Source: Psococerastis gibbosa
Taxonomy: Eukaryota > Arthropoda > Insecta > Psocodea > Psocidae
Assembly (NCBI GenBank): GCA_963971405.1
Contig: OZ020488.1
Coordinates: forward strand, 25,873,089-25,937,088
Length of the DNA: 64,000 nucleotides
Reading direction: 5' to 3'
Shown: in pieces, positions 51,801-55,689 of the stretch
Numbering within the stretch: the stretch's first letter is position 1
How the letters are laid out: each line of letters starts with the position of its first letter
The notes under the pieces: generated by a model
Seen by the model: only the letters and a program-made list of their open reading frames with translations
Told to the model about the DNA's origin: nothing
Databases searched by the model: none
Made by a program: the position numbers and the translations under genes

Positions 51801-52299
51801 CTTGATGACTTCATGTTGTTCTACCTACACTAATGTGATGTTATAGCTAACCAACAGGGTTTCGGGTGACCCCAACCCGTCTTTGATTTCTCTTCAATTT
51901 TACGATTATGCAACAAATTTCTACTGCTTTAAATGAGGTGGGATTTAGAATAACCATCCGCCTTAGAGTAAATACATTATAGGCAGGTAAATAATACATG
52001 TAAGTCGAACACTGTTCGTGTGAAAATGTGGCTCTGATAATGTTTCCTACACATTTTTCCAGTGTTCAAAAGACTTTTCTCAATTTCAGGGTTTCACGAA
52101 AGAGTTTTCATCACTAACAGCACTAATCACTCACCATTCAGTTATGCCGGAGCTATTACCCTGTCCGCTGAGCCTAAGCAGATTCAACGCCAGCTTCACG
52201 CAGTCGGACTCTGGCCGCGACTTCGCCGACATGGACTCAGATCCCGACTACGACACGCTGGCTGACTTCCGCCGCATGATGGCTGACCTTAATGTCTAG
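680..52299 (+). CDS. PTB-SH2 adaptor protein gene, 3' five exons (5' end outside window)
   Basis: Five exons, 680-826, 46158-46612, 50131-50307, 51094-51265 and 52090-52299, join in one frame (1161 nt, 386 codons plus TAG). All introns have GT/AG ends and the codon phases match at each junction. The product carries the second half of a phosphotyrosine-binding (PTB) domain, a long polar linker with a six-proline run, an SH2 domain beginning at about residue 253 with the FMVRES phosphotyrosine pocket (Arg about residue 278), and an acidic tail of about 35 residues. Proteins of this layout are cytoplasmic adaptors that bind phosphotyrosine or related peptides; the partner cannot be read from sequence. 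PTB before SH2 is the Shc or SH2D5 order, while the SH2 end resembles tensin SH2 domains. I infer a Shc/SH2D5-type adaptor but cannot name the orthologue. The N-terminus lies before the window. Confidence 0.85.
827..4813 (+). other. Intronic stretch, mostly featureless
   Basis: It holds a C run (about 1661-1680), a 36-bp tandem duplication (2217-2288) and, on the - strand at about 1300-1410, strings resembling Pol III boxes (TGGTAGTGTGC and GTCGAGTCC) that could be a decayed SINE. No coding region can be supported. Confidence 0.5.
2217..2288 (+). repeat. 36-bp direct tandem duplication
   Basis: Two adjacent 36-bp units, 2217-2252 and 2253-2288, each starting gccttaaaacatgtgctaat, differ at one base (aaaacag versus aaagcag). 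A recent local duplication is the simplest reading. Confidence 0.9.
4828..7731 (+). mobile_element. Full-length RTE-like non-LTR retrotransposon
   Basis: The element is flanked by a perfect 14-bp target duplication, AGTCGTAGTGTAGA (4814-4827 and 7732-7745). It has a 39-nt 5' UTR, one long reading frame, a 27-nt 3' UTR and a short GTAA-type tail (aaaaagtaagta). A length of 2.9 kb, a single endonuclease-RT frame and tiny UTRs are the hallmarks of the RTE group. The complete ends and clean duplication point to a fairly recent insertion into the adaptor intron, in the same orientation as the host gene. Confidence 0.9.
4867..7704 (+). pseudogene. RTE-like endonuclease-reverse transcriptase, one internal stop
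   Basis: The frame is 946 codons, broken only by TGA at 6286-6288; both halves share one frame. The first half (473 codons) is an apurinic-type endonuclease: LNVGSM near residue 7, QETKWKG near 35, GADMNGHVG near 140, and the IDF segment. The second half is reverse transcriptase: MGPDNIP at its start, YVFIDLEKAYDRIP, LHQGSALSPFLF, FADDVV (6949-6960) as the catalytic Asp pair, KYLGSTIE, then the LSWWGHVERR and ARGRPK C-terminal motifs common in RTE proteins. The stop falls where relatives have a basic or polar residue before GKAVGPD, so one base change could explain it. As it stands the protein would be truncated before the RT, unless the stop is read through. Confidence 0.88.
7746..8701 (+). 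other. Intronic stretch with a tRNA-like SINE head
   Basis: At 7786-7846 the strings AGCTGGCAGAGAACTAG and GGTTCGAGACTC resemble Pol III boxes A and B at tRNA-like spacing, which suggests a SINE head. I see nothing else recognisable up to the hAT-like element. Confidence 0.4.
8710..9381. mobile_element. hAT-like non-autonomous element with G-rich internal repeats
   Basis: Terminal inverted repeats CATTGGCGTAAAT and CGTTGGCGTAAAT (second read on the - strand) are flanked by 8-bp duplications TACATAGG and TACATAGT (8702-8709, 9382-9389; one mismatch). The 672-bp body contains several diverged copies of a unit of roughly 75-110 bp built around GGGGGCCCGGGGG and CTCCCCCGGAGAAAAA, plus G runs near each end. 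It encodes no transposase. An 8-bp duplication with C(A/G)...TG ends fits hAT transposition. Confidence 0.75.
9390..10724 (+). other. Intronic stretch without recognised features
   Basis: AT-rich sequence with no coding signal. I see nothing here that I can name. Confidence 0.5.
10725..10868 (-). mobile_element. SINE family 1, 5'-truncated copy
   Basis: On the - strand this copy carries the conserved body (CATGCTTCGGAGGGCATGTA, TAGCCCTAACTCCGC) and the tail GGCTTAGTAATAGAACAAA shared with the copy at 26044. The tRNA-like head is missing, as expected for 5' truncation. Confidence 0.75.
10869..11280 (+). other. Intronic stretch without recognised features
   Basis: I see nothing that can be supported here. 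Confidence 0.4.
11281..11425. repeat. Fold-back family copy (TGTAAACA core)
   Basis: Inverted ends (GCAGCCATAGCAC... against GCAGCCATGATAAC on the opposite strand) surround a core with TTAAAAAATGTAAACA and its reverse TTTACATTTTTAA. The core is shared with copies at 18310, 32360, 38494, 43088 and 57698-58145. Superfamily not determined. Confidence 0.6.
11891..12100. mobile_element. hAT-like MITE with perfect 8-bp duplication
   Basis: Termini CCGTGGCGGACTG and CAGTGGCGGACTG (second on the - strand) form inverted repeats matching the common hAT start CAGTGGCGG. They are flanked by identical GCTTTTAC at 11883-11890 and 12101-12108. The 210-bp element has no coding capacity and, unlike its neighbours, no G run. 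Confidence 0.85.
12109..14367 (+). other. Intronic stretch; AAG-tailed fragment only
   Basis: An AAG repeat at 12344-12358, following a gagcccccaa string, may be the 3' tail of a LINE fragment (compare 48761-48781). A GC-rich patch with GGCCGG repeats lies at 13690-13735. No exon or other element is identified. Confidence 0.4.
14372..14752. mobile_element. TTAA-flanked fold-back element, copy A
   Basis: TTAA occurs on both sides (14368-14371, 14753-14756). Arms of about 170 bp are nearly perfect inverted repeats, starting GAGTGTACAGCCC and including TTGGCAACCCGAAAT, TTTAATTAACTAAGCATG and TGTAGAAGACT. TTAA target duplication is the mark of piggyBac-type transposition. There is no coding capacity; transcribed, it would form a long hairpin. 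Confidence 0.78.
14753..15331 (+). other. Spacer between the two TTAA elements
   Basis: About 575 bp of AT-rich sequence with no feature I can identify. Confidence 0.5.
15332..15726. mobile_element. TTAA-flanked fold-back element, copy B
   Basis: TTAA flanks the element (15328-15331, 15727-15730). Inverted arms begin GAGGACATGCTACGTAG and share the inner arm sequence with copy A (TTTAATTAAC, GTAGAAGAC, CATGCATCAT), but the outermost 35 or so bases differ. It is 395 bp long and non-coding. Confidence 0.78.
15731..17884 (+). other. Intronic stretch without recognised features
   Basis: AT-rich. Reading frames of 60-115 codons occur on both strands but show no domain or codon pattern that would support a gene. 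Confidence 0.5.
17885..18095 (+). mobile_element. tRNA-derived SINE with CTTT tail
   Basis: A box A match (AGTGGCGCAGTGCATGG, 17891-17910) and a box B match (GGGTTCGAAATCC) sit at tRNA-like spacing. An unrelated body and a CTTT-type microsatellite at 18062-18090 follow. Flanking duplication not resolved. Confidence 0.6.
18310..18414. repeat. Fold-back family copy (TGTAAACA core)
   Basis: It carries TTTGAATAGCACTTTCCATT and TTTTTAATCCCAGGTTAAGAT, then AATAATCGCC, as in the copies at 32360 and 57698. It is degenerate and lacks a clear outer arm. Confidence 0.55.
19001..19129. mobile_element. TTA-flanked fold-back MITE
   Basis: Inverted termini GGCGCTTATTCCACCGACGT at each end are flanked by TTA (18998-19000, 19130-19132). 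The arms include GTGGTAGCAGACATT and its inverse. A 3-bp TTA duplication is typical of PIF/Harbinger insertion; the assignment rests on this and the palindromic structure. Confidence 0.78.
19133..20410 (+). other. Intronic stretch; possible lone hAT-type ends
   Basis: CAGTAGCGTAGC (19288) and CAGTGGCGTACGC (about 20269) look like hAT-type termini, but I could not find matching partners. Nothing else is supported. Confidence 0.35.
20419..20619. mobile_element. hAT-like poly-G MITE
   Basis: 8-bp duplications GGTCTATT flank the element (20411-20418, 20620-20627). Termini CAAGGCCGTGCCCA and CATTGCCGTGTCCA (second on the - strand) are inverted repeats. Two G runs of 11-13 nt lie inside, each followed by GTCC. 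It is the same family as the element at 60388. Confidence 0.82.
20628..24322 (+). other. Intronic stretch with a diverged tandem duplication
   Basis: It contains the two-unit repeat at 21132-21378 and a 21-nt C run at about 21902. A hAT-like start CAAGGCCATAGCC at 21787 has no partner found. From 22000 to 24322 I see nothing recognisable. Confidence 0.45.
21132..21378 (+). repeat. Diverged tandem duplication, unit about 120 bp
   Basis: Units 21132-21255 and about 21265-21378 share AGCCACACCAAT, GGTAAAC, ATTAATCAT, GCGGACAT, AAAATCCAAAAAGGCA and TTTTGGTTTGGC in the same order. Confidence 0.75.
24323..25202 (+). repeat. Long CTGT-containing repeat, copy 1
   Basis: The repeat starts TTGCTTTCCAATTTATACGT and ends GTAAACTCGGACCGGTTC. 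It contains CCGATTCCGAGATTTCAACG, a CTGT microsatellite (24459-24488), TTTTGATGAAATTTTGCAT and a long C run. Near-identical blocks recur at 46828-47639 in the same orientation. The 15-nt string TGCTTTCCAATTTAT recurs inverted near the right end, which suggests a DNA-type element, but no transposase is visible. Confidence 0.7.
25203..26043 (+). other. Intronic stretch without recognised features
   Basis: A C run at about 25844-25851 follows CAGGGCTGGGCAGAG (25738), possibly another hAT-like fragment. No more can be supported. Confidence 0.35.
26044..26248 (+). mobile_element. SINE family 1, copy with tRNA-like head
   Basis: A box A-like TAGAGTAGTGGTACAGACTC and a box B match TGGTTCAAGTCC open the element. 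The body contains CATGCTTCGGAGGGCATGTA and the tail AGTAATAGAACAAAAAGTCA runs into ATT repeats. Other copies lie at 10725, 35505 and 36988, all on the - strand. Confidence 0.8.
26315..26707 (+). pseudogene. LINE ORF1 fragment, SGNH/GDSL esterase-like
   Basis: The frame encodes VFLHVGSNDL, the block III-type Gly-x-Asn motif of SGNH hydrolases, and ends in FHVDGIHLQKNGTMVFANFL. In the latter the Asp-x-x-His catalytic pair (DGIH) sits where block V belongs. The N-terminal catalytic Ser block is absent, so the copy is truncated. Such esterase domains are known from ORF1 of CR1-group LINEs, where their role is unclear. It overlaps the start of ORF2 by about 10 nt. Confidence 0.72.
26698..29621 (+). 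pseudogene. CR1-like endonuclease-reverse transcriptase, stop plus frameshift
   Basis: The endonuclease part has TELAL, GNRGGGVGLFV, VIGDLNI and the catalytic GLSDHDATYF. The reverse transcriptase part has SSGYDYIS, TPVYKKGDRDQAKNYRPISN, then a TGA stop at 28357-28359. The same frame continues with QFGFLKGRSTIDA and FLDLTAAFDCVDRG. Near 28580-28596 the frame shifts and HSYLTNRKQFV, FGVPQGSILGPFLFL, VYADDTT (the catalytic Asp pair, about 28794) and KFLGMQIDSHLKW follow. The C-terminal part ends at 29621. It is inactive as it stands. Confidence 0.85.
29758..32359 (+). other. Intronic stretch without recognised features
   Basis: AT-rich with short palindromes (for example about 30018-30050) and a G run at about 32149-32157. 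No coding region is supported. Confidence 0.45.
32360..32538. repeat. Fold-back family copy with about 60-bp arms
   Basis: It begins CTATAGCGATTATTTTTAAT and ends with the inverse of CTATGGCGATTATTTTTAAT. Both arms continue through CCTGGGAT and AAATGTAAA. It is the best-preserved outer structure of this family in the window. Confidence 0.7.
32539..34384 (+). other. Intronic stretch without recognised features
   Basis: AT-rich. I see no exon, repeat or element that I can name. Confidence 0.4.
34385..34611 (-). repeat. Duplicated ORF-bearing repeat, copy 1
   Basis: This 227-bp block is almost identical to 60711-60934, from GGCCAACTCC to ACAGCCTCCT with a few base differences, in the same orientation. 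On the - strand it overlaps the end of a 97-codon open frame. Confidence 0.85.
34522..34815 (-). pseudogene. Unidentified ORF, probably from a mobile element
   Basis: The - strand frame begins at 34815 with MRWSFVKECQSYIHEFK and ends at TAA after LLKIALSL. Residues just upstream in the same frame (SVHGSQWFIHREI) also read like protein, then a stop intervenes. The composition looks genuinely coding: mixed charged and aromatic residues, no low complexity. I do not recognise a domain. Because its 3' part recurs at a second locus, a transposon-derived ORF is more likely than a host gene. Confidence 0.4.
34816..35504 (+). other. Intronic stretch; lone hAT-type end
   Basis: CAGTAGCGGATCTTTC (35118) resembles a hAT terminus without an identified partner. 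Nothing else is supported. Confidence 0.35.
35505..35686 (-). mobile_element. SINE family 1 copy
   Basis: On the - strand it has box A- and B-like strings (AGTAGTGGTACGGACTC, TTGGCTCGAGTCC), the GCTTCGGAGGGCATG body and the tail TTGGCTTAGTAATAGAAC. One internal segment is shorter than in the copy at 26044. Confidence 0.8.
35687..36987 (+). other. Intronic stretch without recognised features
   Basis: It holds a C run (about 36451-36468) next to AAGGCCCGGTCCCACC, which resembles the terminus of the TTA-flanked elements, but no partner was found. Confidence 0.4.
36988..37172 (-). mobile_element. SINE family 1 copy
   Basis: It has the same body and tail as the copies at 26044 and 35505, on the - strand. 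The head shows AGTGGTACAGACTT and a weak box B, with a short deletion in between. Confidence 0.78.
37196..37277 (+). mobile_element. SINE family 1 tail fragment, opposite orientation
   Basis: A degenerate + strand match to the SINE tail (GCTTTATATAGCCGTAACAC, GCTAAGTTAAGTAATAG) begins about 25 bp from the head of the - strand copy, so the two lie head to head. Confidence 0.5.
37395..37502. repeat. Short fold-back element
   Basis: Left arm AACACTAACCGT then GTAAACAAAGTGCGACACTG; the right arm is its inverse, ending ACGGATAGTGTT. It is 108 bp with a loop of about 35 bp. Target duplication not clear. Confidence 0.65.
37503..38493 (+). other. Intronic stretch with a SINE head on the - strand
   Basis: The - strand at about 37860-37755 reads TGGCCAGGTGGTAGAATGC (box A) and GATCGGAGACG (weak box B), sharing GTACTTGTGCGAGTCTC with 45482-45590. 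A GC-rich patch without domain matches lies at 38170-38350. Confidence 0.45.
38494..38672. repeat. Fold-back family copy, GATCGAGGCGATTATAAT type
   Basis: Outer arms GCAGCCTGATCGAAGCGATT and the inverse of CAGCTTGATCGAGGCGATTA surround the TGTAAACA core. It is close to the copy at 43088. Confidence 0.72.
38673..41089 (+). other. Intronic stretch; LINE-like 3' tail
   Basis: At 39240-39302 the string CTTGAAGAATGGGATAAAAT followed by a TTTGA repeat looks like the 3' end of a LINE. A G run lies at about 40280. Otherwise unrecognised. Confidence 0.4.
41098..41863. mobile_element. hAT-like element, perfect 8-bp duplication
   Basis: TAGGGAGA lies on both sides (41090-41097, 41864-41871). Termini start CACTGGCATGG and, on the - strand, CAGTGGCGGTTTTAG. 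The 766-bp body contains G and C runs and repeats of CCCCGGGGGAGA and TTTACTGCTGTTAAAAT. It is related, in inverse orientation, to the body of the element at 8710. CAAGGCTGTAGCCAAGGGG at 41121 looks like the start of another hAT-like element inside it. Confidence 0.8.
41872..43087 (+). other. Intronic stretch with a possible old repeat
   Basis: GTGCCGAGTTTCATCAAAAT (42163) and its surroundings resemble a phrase common in insect interspersed repeats. No structure could be confirmed. Confidence 0.35.
43088..43273. repeat. Fold-back family copy, GATCGAGGCGATTATAAT type
   Basis: Arms GCAGTCTGATCGAGGCGATT and the inverse of CAGCCTGATCGAGGCGATTA surround a core nearly identical to 38494-38672. Confidence 0.75.
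43274..44413 (+). other. Intronic stretch without recognised features
   Basis: An AATTAATTA-rich low-complexity block lies at about 43358-43412. Nothing else is identified. Confidence 0.45.
44414..44721 (+). repeat. Deleted copy of the long CTGT-containing repeat
   Basis: It retains ATATAAGGAAAGCTT...GATGGCCGAAATTTT at the left and, diverged, TAGCAAAGCATATGCG...CACTCG at the right. The middle, with the CTGT run, is missing. Confidence 0.5.
44722..45238 (+). other. Intronic stretch without recognised features
   Basis: I see nothing here that I can name. Confidence 0.4.
45239..45418 (+). mobile_element. LINE 3'-end fragment with GAA tail
   Basis: The + strand frame reads RRWWSAVRHEM, reminiscent of the C-terminal Trp-Arg region of some LINE polymerases, and the block ends in an AGAAGAAGAAG tail. 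It is too short to classify. Confidence 0.35.
45482..45590 (+). mobile_element. tRNA-like SINE head
   Basis: TCGATGGTATAGTGGTAGC matches a tRNA 5' end with box A. GATCGCAAACC is a weak box B 55 nt later. The stretch GTACTTGTGCGAGTCTC is shared with the - strand head at 37860-37755. The cloverleaf is not intact, so this is not called a tRNA gene. Confidence 0.45.
46158..46612 (+). CDS. Adaptor exon: PTB C-terminal helix and linker
   Basis: This 455-nt exon is open throughout. It starts with the amphipathic C-terminal PTB helix (AEELNSIVGNAFRMAYAAQL), which caps the domain and packs on the peptide groove in this fold. A low-complexity linker follows, rich in Ser, Thr, Gly, Pro and charged residues (for example SNQSTPSSDESNSPTEL), likely disordered and available for phosphorylation. 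The donor is CG|GTGAGT, splitting an Arg codon completed by the first G of the next exon. Clearly higher GC than the flanking introns supports a real coding exon. Confidence 0.88.
46828..47639 (+). repeat. Long CTGT-containing repeat, copy 2
   Basis: It has the same ends (TTGCTTTCCAATTTATACGT to AAACTCGGACCGGTTC) and internal order as 24323-25202, with a shorter CTGT run (46960-46976) and a G run at 47085-47098. It lies in the intron after the second exon present here. Confidence 0.75.
48086..48336 (+). mobile_element. SINE family 2, perfect 15-bp target duplication
   Basis: TTTAACAAGAAAAGT flanks the element exactly (48071-48085 and 48337-48351). The head has box A-like TGGCGTAGAGGTAACGACTC and an excellent box B, GGTTCGAGTCC. 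The body shares CATGCTTCGGAGGGCATGTA and GGCGGTCCCGG with SINE family 1 but then diverges and ends ACACGAATTTACTTT. Confidence 0.88.
49017..49100 (-). repeat. 21-bp tandem repeat at LINE 3' region
   Basis: Units of AAAGTAAAAAGTAAAATAATT (shown on the + strand, here spanning two lines of the same 21-bp period) repeat about 3.5 times directly after the LINE stop codon. Confidence 0.8.
49123..49896 (-). pseudogene. LINE reverse transcriptase C-terminal fragment
   Basis: The - strand frame contains GLAINLKKTKIMHM (RT thumb-side motif), HKYLGLTIDSHLNWQSHIE, VYHALIESVITYGITSW and KVQNAQNRIIK, all typical of Jockey or CR1-type polymerases. The frame continues back to about 49940 (IIIANKDVKAASKK) and stops short of the catalytic YADD box. 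It has no endonuclease and cannot be active. Confidence 0.82.
50131..50307 (+). CDS. Adaptor exon: polyproline linker and SH2 start
   Basis: The exon lies between tacgcag and AG|GTGGGT. The first G completes the Arg codon from the previous exon and the last two bases (AG) begin another Arg. It encodes a Ser-rich stretch (QISSSSGGS), a run of six prolines that could bind SH3 or WW domains, and then APWFQAGIPR. The Trp there is the conserved first residue of an SH2 domain. The coding reading ends at 50307, although the frame stays open a little further into the intron. Confidence 0.85.
50308..51093 (+). other. Adaptor intron with a TTA-flanked element
   Basis: This short intron (786 bp) contains one recognisable insertion, the fold-back element at 50681-50962. 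The remainder is AT-rich with nothing identified. Confidence 0.75.
50681..50962. mobile_element. TTA-flanked MITE in an SH2-region intron
   Basis: TTA flanks it (50678-50680, 50963-50965). Termini GGCCCGGTAAACACGGACG and GGCCTGGTTCACACGGACG (second on the - strand) are inverted repeats. The interior (GGGGAAACCCGTGCA, TTTTGTGCGGTCGG, CGGCAAATCGCGAC) recurs at 55423-55689. TTA duplication and a GGCC start suggest the PIF/Harbinger group. Confidence 0.82.
51094..51265 (+). CDS. Adaptor exon: SH2 domain with FLVRES motif
   Basis: The exon starts after attacag and ends in AAG|GTAAGT, phase 0. It encodes the first SH2 helix (REITLEVLGQEPVGAF), the phosphate-binding strand FMVRES with the invariant Arg at 51146-51148, and the strands up to HYLILRTAKGYKIK. 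The His that follows the central strand (IAHYLI) is the usual betaD His. The key Arg is present, so phosphotyrosine binding is expected from family knowledge. The domain has a longer loop between its second and third strands than Shc, as in tensins. Confidence 0.92.
51266..52089 (+). other. Last adaptor intron
   Basis: An 824-bp intron (GTAAGT to tttcag) carrying one hAT-like MITE at 51627-51804 and otherwise nothing recognised. Confidence 0.75.
51627..51804. mobile_element. hAT-like poly-G MITE in the last adaptor intron
   Basis: Flanks ATGACGTC and ATGACTTC (51619-51626, 51805-51812; one mismatch) bound termini CAAGGGCGAATTTTG and CAAGGGCAGATTTTAG (second on the - strand). G runs are followed by GTCCAGACCCCC. 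Confidence 0.8.
52090..52299 (+). CDS. Adaptor terminal exon: SH2 end and acidic tail
   Basis: After the acceptor tttcag the exon reads GFTKEFSSLTALITHHSVMP, the C-terminal SH2 helix with the tensin-like ALxxxHS pattern, followed by LLPCPLSL. About 35 more residues are Asp/Ser rich and end in FRRMMADLNV and a TAG stop at 52297-52299. A frame different from the local longest ORF is used here; phase continuity with the previous exon decides it. The conserved-looking tail after SH2 is not found in Shc. Confidence 0.87.
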   Translation, partial: GFTKEFSSLTALITHHSVMPELLPCPLSLSRFNASFTQSDSGRDFADMDSDPDYDTLADFRRMMADLNV

Positions 52300-52397
52300 T
52301 CCCTGTATCGCCCGGCTTTGGTAAGCTCTGTCGTCAGCATTGCAGGTCTATCAGGTACCTGTTTTTTCGTTTCTGTAATTTATATGGTTGTGCAAAA

Positions 52398-52403
52398 AAT
52401 AAA
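52398..52403 (+). promoter_or_regulatory. Candidate poly(A) signal of the adaptor gene
   Basis: An AATAAA hexamer lies about 100 nt after the adaptor stop codon. The position suits a short 3' UTR, but the surrounding DNA is AT-rich and the hexamer could occur by chance. Confidence 0.35.
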
Positions 52404-53631
52404 CTACTCAATTTGCGTAAAAACCATTATTGACCATGGAACTATTGGGAACTGTGGAACTACTCGTAACTATACTAGTAGTAGACCTCTATCTCGGTAC
52501 ACATAGGTACCGGTACTAATTAATAATTAGGAAAGAATGTAGACTACGGGTTCACTCGTACGGTACCGGTTCTTGCAGAAGAGTATGAGGCATAAATCAT
52601 GCAATTAATTAAGAATTGAAGACAGAGATTTCCAATTATTTTTTAAACAAAACAGGCATGGGTATTTTTGACTAAATCAGTTAATGTCTCATTTCAAAGC
52701 CGCAAAACATTATAGAAAGCTTTCGTAATAAATTTGCGATTTCCTAAATATCATGTCTCTAAAAAATCACGATTTATTAAGTGAATCAAGCAGATTTTAT
52801 AGAATAGTGGCAAATCAGACGGAAAAATAGGCTTGATTTTATTTTGGAAAGCTTGTATTTATATATAAATTATATATGTATATCTTACTTGTGAAAGAAG
52901 GAATTAGTTAATTTTATCAAAAATACCCAGGCCTGCTTTGCTTTGTTGTAAAAGTATTTGGAAATCTCTGCCTTAATTTCTCAAGGACAAGTTTGTCATA
53001 TCTAGAAGGTAAAACCTGAACGGGTTTTAGAGATATATTTTAGAAAGAGAAGAAAGCTGGGGTGGAATGCAAAGCAAATCCGTCCCAGTGCAAGTCTCCC
53101 TAGTTTTCGGTACCGTATTCTAGTGACAAATGGGCTGGGGCGAATTTCTTACCCTCTGCCATCAATTTCGGCCAACCACGTCTAATTACATTTTTTTTTT
53201 TTTAGACTGGGCCAGGATGAAGTGATGGTATCGAACTAGTCTACTGAACCATACACGTACAGCTCTCAGCCTGAATCAGCTGACTGCGGTACTTACTCCT
53301 AGCTGTCTGCTGCGCTAACTTCTTTCCAGCTAGATCAGTGCTACTTGAAATCAGACGACGCTCATCATTTGAAAATCGGACACTAGATAGCCCTATAGCC
53401 TAGTAGGCTCATGCCTGATAACCACCCTGCTCGAATGAATTTATTTCGAGATCAATGCGGTTATAGGTACAATATTGTTTAACAAAACGAACTGAAAATT
53501 ATCTAGGTTGCCTATTCTTAAAGGGGTCTTCTTCACCTCTTTTATTCTTTGAAAGAAATACTATCTATCTAATTCTAGGCTAATAGGCCTGGACGTACAC
53601 TAAGTCAAAATAAAAGTAGGCCTGACTTATG

Positions 53632-54037
53632 GCGCGGTTTCCACCGACCTCTAAGTGCGAAATACACATACGGTGACGTGGTAGCAGACATTCAAGACTT
53701 AGGCGGGGTTTCCGACAACCTCTCATTGCAGAATACAAATGACATTGACGGAAATTTGAATTTTTCATTTTATAGAAATCTATTCAAATGAATGTAATTA
53801 ACGGTACCTAATTAACATATCCCATGACGCAATTTTTTAGTTTGTTTGTGATTTTACTCTATGATCATTGATCAATTTTAACTATGGCATAATAATAATA
53901 ATAATAAATCGTCTATTGAACAGCGTAGTTAGGGCCAATGGCCCTTTCTTACACTTAACTGCTAGGCAGAGTAAAACAAAAATTTCCGTCAATGTCATTT
54001 GCATTCTGCAATGAGAGGTCGGTGGAATCCGCGCCCA
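53632..54037. repeat. Composite of GGCGCGG-TTCCACC fold-back ends
   Basis: Two left ends occur in succession (53632, GGCGCGGTTTCCACCGACCT; 53704, GGCGGGGTTTCCGACAACCT). One inverted right end closes the block at 54037 (inverse of GGGCGCGGATTCCACCGACC). The first left end includes GTGGTAGCAGACATT. A SINE family 1 tail fragment (about 53921-53972) sits in the loop. Confidence 0.65.
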
Positions 54038-54794
54038 AAGGAAGACTGTTCATGATTCCTTTTCCCATAGGCTTACCCATTGTGTAACTCTATCAGCGCG
54101 CTAAACTAATAATATGGCGCTTTATATCTCTTAAGCTAATATATAGCGCCCAATTCCACAATTTGAAGATTCAAAAATACCATTACCGTACGGTTAACAA
54201 CTAGCTACCTATAACTTATCTTGGCCTAGTTAGTTTAGCCTACTGAGAGTCATTAGTAGCCATCCCAGCAGCAGTGCCCTATAAATATTGTACTTGCTAT
54301 AGGATATTCAATGTCTATAGGTCTACCACAAAATTAAAATTGAATCACTTTTCATCGCCTGAAATGGGCCTACAATATGCAGAGGCGTATGGTATAGATA
54401 GGGACATGCAATTCCATTCAAGTCGATGCCAGTAATTTCTTTTGATGAACGAGTGTTTGGAATCGATTCATCTATATCAATCGCTTCGATTGCCATTTTT
54501 ACTCGTTATACAAAGACCCGGGGCACAAAGGCAGTTCAGATCTGTCTCTAACAAGCAAATGCTGGTGCACACTTTTACAACACCATTGCTCCAATGTCAA
54601 ATCTCCCAGCAGTACTGTGGTCGTAGATCTGCCTTTGTGCACCGCTGATTCATTCCCGGATACGATTTTTTTGCGCTGTCGTTTTATGTCACAAGGATGT
54701 TTTATTAATAAAAGCCATAACATTTAGCCCCCAATTTAGTTTTGGTTTGCAGCACTGTATAGTCAGAGTTGCCCATACCCCAGTGTGTATTGAC

Positions 54795-54965
54795 CAGGGG
54801 CGTCATTTGCCCCCCCCCCCCCCTCCAAGCCTGTGATTATTTGTAAAAAAAATAGGACATTGACCCCGACTAACATGGAAATCGTTACAACGTAATTTTG
54901 AAATTTACCTTATTGTCATCTTACCCCCCCCCCCCCCCATGAAAAATATTGAAATGACACCCCTG
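54795..54965. mobile_element. hAT-like poly-C MITE
   Basis: Termini CAGGGGCGTCATTTG and CAGGGGTGTCATTTC (second on the - strand) are nearly perfect inverted repeats around two C runs of about 14 nt. The expected 8-bp flanking duplication is not recognisable. Confidence 0.65.
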
Positions 54966-55422
54966 GAGTGACAGAAAAGTGAAAGTGAAATAAATATCTG
55001 TGTAATATGTTTTTCATTATTGAATAAAATTAAGAGCAAATCAAGAGACAACCCCACTAAGCGTTTTTAATGGACCTATTTCTACTACATACGAAATGCC
55101 CGCACCCACAAAGACAAGTAGTGGGGTTTTGTTCTTCTTTGAGACGTAAGATTTTTAGAGGCATGGTCACCCTACAGCCCTATTGAAAATAAAAAGACTG
55201 ATAAACAAGCTTATAGGCATTCTTTAATGATCTCAATTTAAGAATGCATTCTGTGTGCATCCAGGAAATTTTTTATTTACGAGAAAAATACTACTTAACG
55301 GTCTTATATAAATAATTACCTATTTACAACAAAGAGGGGTCTCAATGGAGGGAAATGAAATAAAGTGCGTTGAAACGAAACTGGTTTCAATAATTATAGG
55401 TCTCTATGTCCTACATATTATA

Positions 55423-55689
55423 GGCCCGGTACATACGGAAGAGTTTATCAGTCACGATTTGCCAACGTATTTTCAATTGAAGGGATGGGGCTTGCAAAAC
55501 CAGAGTCTAATTCAGAAGATTTCTATGACCTGGCGTGACTAAGGGAAACCCGTGCAGTTTTGTGCGGTCGGCTTCACGCCAACTAGCGTAATCATCGAGA
55601 CATCGACAAGAAATCTTCTTGCCCTATGGCTACCATGGAAAAGACGCCGGCAAATCGCGACCGGGAGAAACACCCGTGTGTACTATGTA
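55423..55689. mobile_element. Degenerate copy of the 50681 MITE
   Basis: It begins GGCCCGGTACATACGGA and shares GGGAAACCCGTGCA, TTTTGTGCGGTCGG and GGCAAATCGCGACC with 50681-50962. The right terminus is degraded. Confidence 0.7.
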
